From Gautieria morchelliformis (taxonomy: Eukaryota; Basidiomycota; Agaricomycetes; Gomphales; Gomphaceae): a stretch of 64,000 nt of DNA. The stretch spans positions 90,846 through 154,845 of the forward strand of contig WHVA01000256.1 of the NCBI GenBank assembly GCA_015179125.1. Direction: 5' to 3'. How positions within the stretch are numbered: position 1 is the first letter of the stretch; the number at the start of each line of letters is the position of its first letter. A model generated the notes under the pieces. The model was not told where the DNA came from, made no database searches, and saw only the letters and a list, made by a program, of their open reading frames with translations. This document shows, piece by piece, positions 36,701 to 46,859 of this stretch. Position numbers and translations under genes: made by a program.

Positions 36701-37616
36701 CAAACTCCCGCAGGTACTCCGGAATTTCCGCCTCCACTCTATCATACCTCTTAGAGGCTTCAGCAAGGCGTTGCGAAATATTTCCGGTGGCGCGGATGTG
36801 TTCCGCCTCCGGCGGAAGGTTTACGTACAGCAAGCGCTCCCCTTCCGTCAGAGTGTCTTCCAGGCCGAGTCGGATGGCGTCGGAATCGGAATTGGAAGGG
36901 GAATCCGGGTCAAATTCCGCTTCCGAGTCTTCTTCTGCAAGCAGTGGATGGGGGCCGGAACGACATGTCTGTATGAGCCGTTCGGTCTTCCGCTGCTCCT
37001 GGCGCTCCTTCCGCACTTCCGACCGGCACATGTGACACTTGGCTGGACACCGACTCATCAGTACCTTCCGAGTCTGCCAATCGATCTCCGGGTTGTGCTC
37101 TTGAAGCCAGGTAAACCCGAGGATGATGTCTTGCTTCCCCAGGCTGGTGACAGCGAAGGAAGTGCGTTCCGAATGTCCATCGTAGCGGAGAATTGTGTCC
37201 ACTATCTCCGTGATGGACCCTGCCTCATTGGGGCTTCCATCCACATTGAACACCGGGATTGCACGTTGCAACTTCCGCGTCGTCAGTCGGTTCCGTTCCA
37301 CATAGTCCCGGTCCATAAACTGACCAGTGGCCCCGCAATCGACAAGGGCGGGTCCGGATTTGACTTCCGCCGTATCGGTCGTCTGGATCTCTACCTTAAT
37401 GACTAGTGACTTGGGGCCAGGGGTGGCAGCAACAACATAGCGCTTCGGAAGGCGTCTCTCCCAAGGGCGGATGCGGGATGGACGGGGTGTCAGATTTGGC
37501 TTTTGTGTGACTTTATCCGGTGGGTCTGTACGAAGTGAGGGGAGTGGGGGCTTTTCATTCTCTACTTCAAGACAGGCAAACCGGTTATGTACAGGCAGCA
37601 GGGGCACACATCTCAC
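33487..37616 (-). pseudogene. pol: Gypsy pol (protease, RT, RNase H, integrase, chromodomain), frameshifted
   Basis: The frame starts one base inside the gag stop (minus 1 relative to gag). The first segment 36021-37616 holds the aspartic protease (LVDCGATGQF, about residue 92) and reverse transcriptase with the YLDD catalytic motif (CVYLDDILIF). A one-base shift near 36050 leads to 35602-36063 (thumb, RNase H beginning RVEADSSDAATGAVLSQ). A TAG at 35602-35604 interrupts; the same frame then runs to 33487 with the rest of RNase H, the integrase zinc finger (HHDTRVAGHAGRWKT...CDLCLRTKAQ), the DDE core (VDFIVELPESHGYDAIMNVV; SDRGPQF; GQTERVNQELEQYL) and a chromodomain (ERILDSRFVRGRLQFLVKWE). 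The tail is Ser/Asp-rich and encoded by the 3' LTR. Defective in this copy. Confidence 0.93.
33708..33722 (-). other. Polypurine tract of the Gypsy element
   Basis: Minus strand CTAGAGGGGGGGTGA directly abuts the 3' LTR, the expected primer site for second-strand DNA synthesis. Confidence 0.85.
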
Positions 37617-38788
37617 CCGCTGCGTGTCACAAAATCCGACGCATCTTCCGCTTCCGGTAGACCATGTTCCGCATTTTCGGAAAGTTCTTCCGCAGTGGGC
37701 ACTCCGTTTATGTCTGCAAGTGCGAGGAACTCTGGAAGGATCTCGAGTTTCTCCTCTGTGGTCATAAGCCGGATATCAAAGGCTTGGGGGCACTCGCGAG
37801 CATAGTGGCCTGGTTGTCGGCAGCGGAAGCAGGTGATAGTTCCGTGGCCTTTTCCGCGCATGCGGTCAACATCCATCGGGGCAGGGCCACTCTTCGAGGG
37901 AGGAGGGCTATGGTTCCTAATAGGAGCAGGCGGAGCAAGCATCGGAAATAATTTCCGTGTGGGAATGAATGCGCTTCCGGGTTTTGGCACAGGTGGAGTA
38001 GGACGAGCGGAACTGCGTGTCGTGTTCCGACTCGTCTCCACGAAGGCCTCATTTGCGTCCCTGTTCCGAGAAACCTTCTGCGCGGCTTGGTACCACCCTT
38101 CCGGGTCATCAAAATCCGGAGCTCCATCCCCAAGCAGCGCAACTTGGTTCTGGAGCGTCGGATCAAGTCCTCGTCGGAATTTGATGACGATCGTCTTGTC
38201 GTCGTCATATTCCGCAAGGTCGATGAGCTCCTGGAAGCGATCGATGTAGTCATCGACCGGATCTTTGGCCTGGTACCAGCTCGTCCCCTCGAGCTTTGTA
38301 AGGGCTGTGAGCTGCTCGTTTTTCGGGCAGAACTGGTCGGAAAATGTTTTCTCGAACGCGTCCCAGTCCCGGAAGTAGTTCCCCTTGCCCTTTGCTTCAT
38401 GTCGGATCACCTTGTTTGCAAAACGGGCTGCGCGGTCCGATTTGAAAAAGGACAATGTCCAGTGAATCCGAGCCTGGTCGTTCGGAAAGAGGTCTCCGAC
38501 AATTGCGAAGTAGATGCTGCATGTGTTGAAGAATGCGCGTCCCTTCTCCCGATCTCCGTCAAAGTCCGCCGGAGTTGCGGGTTTGACCTTTGCTAACTTC
38601 GCGGACATCCTCTTTTCCGCTAGTTCCGCTTTTCCGAAATCCGGATCATCCAGCATTTCATTTCCACCACCTTGTGGAATATCTAACTTAGCCAAAATCG
38701 CTTGTAAGGCTGTTTCAATCGCGTCGGTCTTCATCCGGTTCCGCGTCAATTCCTCCTCCATATTCCGAAGACGATCGTCCGGATCCAT
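37613..38788 (-). CDS. gag: Gypsy Gag (capsid/nucleocapsid)
   Basis: About 391 residues from the ATG at 38788 to the TGA at 37613-37615. Order: N-terminal coiled segment (MDPDDRLRNMEEELTRNRMK), a retrotransposon capsid domain (AFFNTCSIYFAIVGDLFPND; GTSWYQAKDPVDDYIDRFQE), a Pro-rich linker and one CCHC zinc knuckle (CFRCRQPGHYARECPQ). It packages element RNA into virus-like particles. The frame is intact. An upstream open reading into the LTR lacks ATG, so the start at 38788 is preferred. pol lies in the minus 1 frame at its stop codon. Confidence 0.88.
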   Translation of the reverse strand: MDPDDRLRNMEEELTRNRMKTDAIETALQAILAKLDIPQGGGNEMLDDPDFGKAELAEKRMSAKLAKVKPATPADFDGDREKGRAFFNTCSIYFAIVGDLFPNDQARIHWTLSFFKSDRAARFANKVIRHEAKGKGNYFRDWDAFEKTFSDQFCPKNEQLTALTKLEGTSWYQAKDPVDDYIDRFQELIDLAEYDDDKTIVIKFRRGLDPTLQNQVALLGDGAPDFDDPEGWYQAAQKVSRNRDANEAFVETSRNTTRSSARPTPPVPKPGSAFIPTRKLFPMLAPPAPIRNHSPPPSKSGPAPMDVDRMRGKGHGTITCFRCRQPGHYARECPQAFDIRLMTTEEKLEILPEFLALADINGVPTAEELSENAEHGLPEAEDASDFVTRSG

Positions 38789-38963
38789 GTTGGAAGGAGA
38801 AATATGGGACGGGATTTCCGGGGTTGGGAGCTCGACGTAAGAAGAGGGGCTGTCGTACACTGTATGTGCGGAAGAGGTTGCGATCTCCGAGTCGCTGTCT
38901 CCGATTCCGAATGCACCTATGGCGAATGCAACGTGCAGTACGACCGCCGGTCCTCTAGGGGAG

Positions 38964-38973
38964 AGACTTTTCT
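38964..38973 (-). promoter_or_regulatory. Primer-binding region, self-priming type
   Basis: Two bases inside the 5' LTR the element strand reads AGAAAAGTCT. This is not a TGG-type tRNA complement. It is exactly complementary to AGACTTTTCT in the LTR at 39106-39115 (element strand), which lies about 30 nt below a TATA-like box and so is a likely transcript 5' end. In Tf1/sushi chromoviruses the first bases of the mRNA fold back to prime reverse transcription. The pairing is seen; the mechanism is inferred. Confidence 0.7.
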
Positions 38974-38975
38974 GC

Positions 38976-39455
38976 TGTAAGGGCAACCCTGGCTAGTCGT
39001 GGAGATCACACTACCACACAACTGACAAGGGGAAATCCAAAGTATGTATAAATGAACAGAGCATACAAGAGAGGGGGTTCTCACCTGACAAGGGGAAATC
39101 CAAAGAGAAAAGTCTAAGGACCCCCAATGTCAGCGAGCCCGTATTATACTACGCTGCGCAGCCAGGGACAACACTTGGCACCCGCCATCAACCCTGCATC
39201 CCCCTGACCCTTGATCGACCCTTGATGCCACCTATTATGCGAGTCGCTTGATTTCCGACACTGTTCCGGGGCGGAAGTCGGAAATTGGAGTGGAACTGGC
39301 AAGGCGAACGGAACTGGTGGAAGTTCTCCCAGAAGCGGAATCGTTCCCGAAAGCGGATGCGGAGATGGAATCGGAACCGGAAGCGGAGTCGGAAATGGAG
39401 TTGGAACTGGGTGTGGTGTCGGAACTGGAAATGGAAAACAGGGTGTCCCCTGACA
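38976..39455 (-). repeat. 5' LTR of the Gypsy element
   Basis: 480 bp, direct repeat of 33228-33707. It carries the promoter for the element on the minus strand (TATAATA at 39142-39148). Confidence 0.97.
39106..39148 (-). promoter_or_regulatory. Predicted LTR promoter: TATA box and transcript start
   Basis: Minus-strand TATAATA at 39142-39148 lies 27-33 nt upstream of 39115, the first base of the AGACTTTTCT segment that pairs with the primer region. Spacing fits a TATA-directed start at 39115, defining the R region. Confidence 0.55.
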
Positions 39456-39544
39456 CAGGCCCAGCCCAGACCGACCGGTCTCTGGTGCTTGCCGGTACAG
39501 CGCTGGGTGACCTGGCAGACGCTGCGCAGCCAGTCCCCTCTGCC

Positions 39545-39605
39545 CTCCTTCTACCATCATCCCATCCCATCCCATCCCTCCCATCCCTTCCCATCCCTTC
39601 CATTA
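39545..39605. repeat. CCCAT-rich microsatellite
   Basis: Short imperfect repeat of ATCCC units in the leader of the Helitron. Confidence 0.7.
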
Positions 39606-39616
39606 ACATCCTGTCT

Positions 39617-40897
39617 AGGTTCTTTCTGGTGAGTTTGATGCTACTGAAACTGCCTTTTTTTATGTTTGTTATTTATAATTTCGCTTTTTTGGCTTTTTTT
39701 AGGCACTTTTCAAGTGATATTTGTCCTGTCACCGCTGCACTGGGTACCTGGGTGTTTCTGGTGAGTGTTATGCTATTGTACCTGCCTTTTCTTGATGCTT
39801 ATTATGTTCTTATTTGCTATAATTTCGCTTTTTTGGCTTTTTTTAGGCACTTTTCAAGTGATATTTGTCCTGTCACCGCTGCACTGGGTACCTGGGTGTT
39901 TCTGGTGAGTGTTATGCTATTGTACCTGCCTTTTCTTGATGCTTATTATGTTCTTATTTGCTATAATTTCGCTTTTTTGGCTTTTTTTAGGCACTTTTCA
40001 AGTGATATTTGTCCTGTCACTGCTGCACCTGCTACCTGGGTGTTTCTGGTGAGTGTTATGCTATTGTACCTGCCTTTTCTTGATGCTTATTATGTTCTTA
40101 TTTGCTATAATTTCCTTTTTTGGCTTTTTTTAGGCACTTTTCAAGTGACATTCTTCCTGTCACTGCTGCACCTGCTACCTGGGTGTTTCTGGTGAGTGTT
40201 ATGCTATTGTACCTGCCTTTTCTTGATGCTTATTATGTTCTTATTTGCTATAATTTCGCTTTTTTGGCTTTTTTTAGGCACTTTTCAAGTGATATTTGTC
40301 CTGTCACTGCTGCACCTGCTACCTGGGTGTTTCTGGTGAGTGTTATGCTATTGTACCTGCCTTTTCTTGATGCTTATTATGTTCTTATTTGCTATAATTT
40401 CCTTTTTTGGCTTTTTTTAGTCACTTTTCAAGTGACATTCTTCCTGTCACTGCTGCACCTGCTACCTGGGTGTTTCTGGTGAGTGTTATGCTATTGTACC
40501 TGCCTTTTCTTGATGCTTATTATGTTCTTATTTGCTATAATTTCGCTTTTTTGGCTTTTTTTAGGCACTTTTCAAGTGACATTCTTCCTGTCACTGCTGC
40601 ACCTGCTACCTGGCTGTTTCTGGTGAGTGTTATCTGCCTTTTCTTGATGCTTATTTGCTATAATTTCGTGTTTTTGGCCTTTTTTAGGCACTTTTCAAGT
40701 GACATTCTTCCTGTCACTGCTGCACTTGCTACCTGGCTGTTTCTGGTGAGTGTTATGCTATTGTATCTGCCCTTTCTTGATGCTTATTATGTTGTTATTT
40801 GCTATAACTTGGCTTTTTTGGCATTTTGTAGGCACTTTTCAAGTGCATTTGTCCTGTCACTACTGCATACCCTACCTGGGTATTATCCCCTTTCTGG
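39617..40897 (+). repeat. Tandem array of 144-bp intron/exon-like units
   Basis: About nine copies with phase points GTGAGT at 39629, 39761, 39905, 40049, 40192, 40336, 40479, 40623 and 40746, ending in a variant GTAAGT at 40897. Spacing is 144, 144, 143, 144, 143, 144 and 123 bp through the regular part. Each unit has a GTGAGTGTTATG donor, a T-rich stretch, an acceptor ending TTTTTTTAG, and a 58-nt exon-like block starting GCACTTTTCAAGTG and ending TGTTTCTG. The outermost, most diverged units keep the donor and acceptor. Because 144 is a multiple of three, a hydrophobic 48-residue repeat can be read straight through, but the 143-bp units break that reading. It lies just before the proline-rich start of the Helitron gene. 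Confidence 0.85.
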
Positions 40898-41637
40898 TAA
40901 GTTTTTGTAACTGTATCTGCTATTTGCAGTATTTATATTAGGATCAGTGGCTTTGCAATCTGTCTGAGATACCCGCACAGCCTGTTTTCCCTGAGTTTGC
41001 CTTAGTCTGCTTGTGATGTAAGTCTGATATTGATATCTTTATTCTCTCTCTACTCTTATGCCTGCATTTCTCAGGGATCCATCTACCCCAGAGAGCAACC
41101 GTCGGCGGGTGCGTGAAAGTGCGAGGGAGGGGCAGGAGGTAATGACACCACCCAGTAATCGGAGAGCGCGTCGGAGAGCGCATATTGGAGCTCAGAACCA
41201 GCCACCCCCTCCACCACCGCCTTTTGCTATCCCTCACCCTCCTTCTAGAAGCAGTGCAGCCGATCCTTTTCAACAACCTGTGGCAGGGCCATCATGTCCA
41301 CCAATGCCTGCGGGGCCATCATCACGTCCTCCTATGCCTGCAGGGCCATCATCGTGCCCTCCTCCACTTGCGGGGCCATCATATCCACCTGATCCCAGTC
41401 CTAGAGAGCAGGTGGCAGCCCTTCGTGCACAGTTAGCAGCTATCCCACGATTACAGGCCCTCAGAAGAAATAGGCCTGACGCTGGACAGCCAGCTCCTGT
41501 AGTAGGTTCTGCAGCAATTGCTCAGTTGCGTGCTCAGGCAGCTGGAATTGGACAGCCTGTAGTAGGCTCTACAGCGGTGGCAGATTTGCATGCTCATGCT
41601 GCTGGTATACAGCCTATCCCAGCACAGCCCTTGGGAA

Positions 41638-42708
41638 TGTTGTGACAAACGCAATTATTTCACTCCAAATCATTTATATATAAAAGGAAACTAATAAAGA
41701 AAGAAAAGAAAATCAAAAAAAAAATCAAAAGAAACAAAAATTATATTCATGATAGACGTCGGCGCAGACGACGATCATACGAAATATATGTCATGCTATA
41801 TTACTCACAAATCGGGTGATATACAGGAGTTCGAGCATCGACCACGTGCGGTCGATCAGGGATGGCGCGCCTATCGGGTGATGGCATCGGCCATGACGTT
41901 GACAGGCGCCAGGCCTTAGGCACCGAGGGGTGCGGGCACCAAACGCCGCAGAAAATAATAGACTGCACAGGGGTATGAGATACTGTGGAGCAACCTGAGA
42001 AAGTCACCTGCAGTATACATATTCAATCAGCTGCCCCACAGAAAGGGCACAGAGACAGCGGCCCCATCTCCAAGACCAGCATATGTGCTGGGCAGGGTAG
42101 ACTCAGATCCATTTTTCTATTCTAATATCATGACACATCTGACTGATTACTATCTTAACATCATGTGGACAGGGGCTTTGTATACTAGGTACAGATCTCT
42201 ATTTCAAGGCCCAGACAATCCTAACACCATCCCCATCACCCCATGACCTTATGACTATAAATTAGTCACCCCTTAGTTACAAAGTAGTTTTTCGACCCAT
42301 CCATCCAATACCTTGAACACTAGTAGTTACTATCAATATAGTATAAATAGCTAGTACACATGTATGAACGAGATCATCCAGAATCGATTATTCTGCCTCC
42401 TGAAATTGCTGTAGTCTTGTTTGATAGCTACAGAGCTCAGATCTTGATAGTTTATTCCAAATCTTCATTGAGAGTCTACTATCACTGTTTACTCTATACT
42501 ACCTTAAAAGCGAACGCTTTTGATTTGACTATCCCTTGGATCGACACCATTCTTCTGTCGACGCTGTCACGTGACCCTCATTCATCAGTGCTGGACGCGC
42601 CTCGAAAGGCTTAGTCAGCGCACAGAAGAAGGACGAACACAGTGGTTTCAATCACTGAGCAATAGAATTCCACTTGTTAAAGGCACTAATTGATATCTTA
42701 ATCTAAAA
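41638..42708. mobile_element. Unclassified 1,071-bp insertion with 5-bp target duplication
   Basis: GGGAA occurs at 41633-41637 and again at 42709-42713. Joining the flanks with one copy keeps the Helitron frame open (PLG into RHRQAPLQ). The insert begins TGTTGTGACAAACG and ends ATCTTAATCTAAAA. It has no inverted terminal repeats and no ORF of note. The TG start and 5-bp duplication suggest an LTR-type origin, but the 3' end lacks CA; an A-rich end would also suit a short retroposon. Confidence 0.7.
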
Positions 42709-42931
42709 GGGAAGACACAGGCAGGCACCTTTACAACCAGCTCCTAGACCTCCTGTAGTAGGTTCTGCAGCAGTCACAGCATTGCGGGCTCAGGCTAATG
42801 CAGTAAGACCAATGCCTCGGCTACTCCCTGCACTTCTGCGGCCTCTTCAGCCACTGCCTGCACCTCCTCAGCCTCCTCAGCCACTCCCTGCACCTCCACA
42901 GCCTCTTCAGCCACTCCTTGCACCTCCTCGG

Positions 42932-44203
42932 TGTCATGACGCGTTTATTTCTCATACTCAGGTGCTCTGCCCTGCCATTTCTCACCCCATTTCCGTGTTC
43001 ATTCCGATCGCCATTGTCATGTTTGGCAACCGATTCTCGCTGTTCGCGCCAATTACCATAGCCACGCCGTCAAACGCACAATCGACGTCTTTGGACTGAC
43101 TTGGCAGTCATCGCTGGGTCTACCACCTCCTCTGCTCGACCCTCTTCCAATGGTGTTCTGGTAATTGGATTGTCATGACCTGTGTATTTCCTGCACCTTG
43201 TTATCCCCATTTCCCCTTTCGCTACTCCTCCCCAGTGTTCGCTCGGCTTCGCCTTCCACCTCGACCTCTCCTCCTCTATGTCACCTCTGTTCTCCCTTCG
43301 TCGCATTTCGCTGAACGACCATTCACTGCTCGCATCATTCGCCAGCAGACACACCATCAAATCACGATTGACATCCCTATCCGGCATGATGGCTCGTCAG
43401 TAACTCCATCAGCTTCTCGATCCAACCCCCTTTTGGTGTTCATATGAGCAGGGTGCATTCGTGGGACGTCCTACCCATAGGTCGTGTGGGATCAACCCAG
43501 TAGATGAAGAACCCGTGCAGGGCCGTGTATATGCGGGCCCCAAGACATGATTTCGTACACAAGTGTCTTCGCCACCTTCACTCTCCATCGTTTCATGTTC
43601 TCCCTCTTCTCTCATTCTATTGTATGTTTATTTCATCTATGTTGTATCATGACTGCGCACCCCTATCCAACCCTGACTCGTGACGGCCTCTTTCCTATTC
43701 GCTGATACCTTACGAGCATTTGATATAAGTAGTTTACATTCGCATGTATATCCCCCAGTTCAATTATCATACGTCATTCATCTTGTGCAAATTTGACCTC
43801 GCTGTGGTCATCGTCTTAAGCTTCTCTTGGAGATTTCCATCTTCGACTAGCAGAGGACTTAGGCATCACTGGTGAGTTCTCATACTTCATCTTCGTTACC
43901 TTAGCCTTCGAACCATTTTCTGTGCTGTTGGTGAAGGGCTCCAAAGGAGCACCTCCGCCGGCGAAGGGACTGTCGAGACCTAGACAGCCCTTCTGTGAGA
44001 CCCTGCACGCTACACCGCCAAGTGCCACGGGCTATTTCACTACGACTGTAGATAGGGTGAGCCCCGTTCGGGCAACCCTCTTACCTTGTGAACATTCATT
44101 GGTTCATCTATTCGCCGAACGGCATACTTATTCACACAAGTTATTCGGGCATTCGCTGTATTCACTAATACACGATATTAACGCCTAAAAACCAATCTTG
44201 ACA
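42932..44203. mobile_element. Solo LTR (1,272 bp) with 5-bp target duplication
   Basis: Begins TGTCATGACG and ends ATCTTGACA, the TG...CA ends with matching TGTCA/TGACA of an LTR. It is flanked by CTCGG at 42927-42931 and 44204-44208. Removing it rejoins the proline-rich Helitron frame exactly. It is CpG-richer than the host Helitron, so younger. The rest of the parent retrotransposon has been lost, presumably by LTR-LTR recombination. A TATA-like GATATAAG lies near 43720. The length is large for fungal LTRs. Confidence 0.82.
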
Positions 44204-46859
44204 CTCGGCCTCCTCAGCCAATCCCTGTACCTCAGCAGCATCCTCAGCGACCTCCTCCTCCTAATCCACTTGGCCGCTCTAGAATAATCGAGGCAGATGT
44301 GCTGCGTCATGATCTGGGTCCCATGGTTGTTCCCTGCCCTGACTGTGGAGCATTACACTGGATGGCAGAACGCCTGCTGAGATCCTCAAATTGGCGGCCC
44401 AGATTTGGTGATTGCTGTTTAGAAGGAAAGGTGCAGCTTCCAGAGCTGCCAGTGCTCCCTCAGCCGTTGAGACGGCTCTTAGAGGGCCAGGACCCTGAGG
44501 CCAAACAGTTTCACCAGAACATCAGGCAGTATAATGCGGCATTTGCATTCACTTCCTTGGGTGCCAACTTTGACCTAGATTTGCTTTGGGGGGGGTCGTG
44601 GTCCATATGTCCTCAAGCTACAGGGCAAACTGTATCATATTCATGGCTCTCTCATCCCTAACCCTGGGAAGGAGATAAAGTATGCCCAACTTTATATATA
44701 TGATCCAGCATTGGCTTTGGCACAGAGGAACACGCATAACCCAGGTCTGTCTCCAACTATCATGGGAAACTTGCAGGAAATGCTCCTCCTATGCAATCCT
44801 CATGTTGCCATATATAGACAAGCGGCTCAGAGGCTCAGAGCTCAGGGACAGAATGGTGAGATCCGGGCTAGGCTCACATACAGGGAACACAGGGATCCTA
44901 GGAGGTATAATATCCCTACTGCGGATGAGATTGTGGTGGTTCTTCCTGGAGATGGCATCAACCCTGAACCTAGGGATGTTATTGTCCAGCTCAAAGGTGG
45001 ACGCTTTCGAAGGGTATCCGATATGAATCCAAACTATGCCTCTCTTCACTATATCTTGCTCTTTCCCAGGGGAGAGTTGGGGTGGCAACCTGGTATTCGC
45101 TATTGCCAATTACCAGGTGAGCGTGAGTGACATGGGCGTGTCACCCAAATTCAGTACCATTCCTATCGTCTCTTCCAGAGAACAGAAGAACCTACAACAC
45201 TCCTGCATGCTGGCAAATTATTCCAGCAGTACATTGTAGACTCTTGGGCCGCTGCAGAGCAAAGCAGGCTGTGGTGGATCAGGACAAATCAACACACTCT
45301 CCGTGCTGAGATGTATAACCAGATGATGGATGTGTTTCATCGCAATGACAATGACAGAGATCCAAACAACTTGGGCACAAGATCCATTCTGCCTGCCACA
45401 TTTCAGGGGGGGACACGGGACATGCAGGAAAACCTGCAGAACTCACTGGCCATTTCAAGGAAGTACGGTGTGGCTGATCTCTTTATTACCATGACTGCCA
45501 ATCCCAACTGGCAGGAGATATTGGATGCATTGTTGCCTGGACAAACTCCTCAGGACCAGCCTGACCTGGTGTTGCAGGTGTTCCAGCTCAAAAAGAAATA
45601 CCTCATTGACTTGATCGTCAAGGAAAAGATTTTTGGGGAAACCGTCGCTCGCATCCACACCATTGAATTCCAGAAAAGGGGACTCCCACACATGCATATT
45701 CTTATCTGGTTTGAAAGAGATTCCAAGATCAGACATCCACATGAGGTGGATTCAATGATTTCAGCAGAGTTCCCTGATCCAGAGACTCATCCTGTCCTCT
45801 ACCGGTTGGTCTGTGAGCTGATGACACATGGTCCCTGTGGAGAAATGAATTGAAACGCACCCTGCATGGAAAATGGCAAGTGCAAGAAAAACTTCCCAAA
45901 GCCATTCTGTGAGGAAACCAGTCTGAATGAGGATGGATACCCAAAATATCATCGTCGCAATGATGGAAGGCTGCACAATGTCAGAGGTGATATGCTGAAC
46001 AACAGATGGGTTGTGCCATACTCTGCTCTGCTCTTGCTCAAATTCTGGTGTCACATCAACCCTGAACTCACCATCAATGTGAGGTGTGTCAAGTATATCC
46101 ACAAGTATCTCTACAAGGGCCATGATCGGACCACCATGGAGTTTGGTCACAGCCAGGATGAAATTAAGCAGTACCTGGACGCTCACTATGTCAGTGCTCA
46201 TGAGGCCTGTTAGAGGTTGCTGGCGCAGGAAATCCACACCCAGGTGCCTGCAGTCATGGCACTGCCAGTCCATGAAAAGGACCATCACACAATTATCTTT
46301 GATCCCAACCAGGATGTGGACAACATCCTGGAAAGGGCTGAGGCAAAAAAGACACCGCTCATGGCTTACTTTGAGGCCAATGATATCTACCCTGAAGCAC
46401 GTGATCTGCTCTATGTGGAGTTTCCTGAGCATTTTACCTGGCAATCACAGGAAAAGGTATGGACACCATGCCAAGGAGGTTATAGCATCGGTCGCCTTCA
46501 CTTTGCAAACCCTAAATCAGGAGAGAGTTTTTGTGTACACTCTCCTCACAGTGGTCAAGGGGGCTAGATCCTTTGAGGAGCTTAGGTCGGTGGATGGCAT
46601 ACAATATGCTACTTACAAGGAGGCCTGTCGTGCAAGGGGACTTCTGGATGATGATCAGGAGTTGAGGTTGTGTCTCCAGGAAGCCAGTGGCATGAAAACA
46701 GGTGCTCAGCTCAGACATCTTTTTGCCACCATCCTTGGCCATTGCAATCCATTGGGTCCCGGCAGACTATGGGATGGCTTCAAGGAGCACATATGTGATG
46801 ATCTCAGACATCAGCTCCAAACCAGACATGGTATGCAGGATCCACGGGACGATCAGGTT

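Larger units (their letters stand above)
33228..39455 (-). mobile_element. Ty3/Gypsy chromovirus-type LTR retrotransposon
   Basis: 6,228 bp bounded by 480-bp LTRs (TGTAAGG...CCTGACA on the plus strand) that differ at four positions, all transitions (0.8%), so a young insertion. Element orientation is minus: 5' LTR 38976-39455, primer region 38964-38973, gag 37613-38788, pol 33487-37616, polypurine tract 33708-33722, 3' LTR 33228-33707. Domain order PR-RT-RH-IN-chromodomain places it in the chromoviruses. Flanking pentamers differ (ATACC left, CAGGC right), so there is no target duplication. A frameshift near 36050 and a TAG at 35602-35604 make pol defective. Coding DNA is CpG-rich, unlike the Helitron next to it. 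Confidence 0.95.

Noticed and set aside
38789..38986. Gag start inside the 5' LTR
   Set aside because: The open frame extends there, but its first codon is TTG and the first ATG is at 38788.
39636..40890. A hydrophobic 48-residue-repeat membrane protein
   Set aside because: Reading frames stay open only because the unit is 144 bp; 143-bp units switch the frame, and the donor/acceptor-like sites fit better with an intron-like array.
39636..40897. CRISPR-like array
   Set aside because: Units are contiguous near-identical copies without unique spacers, in a eukaryotic transposon setting.
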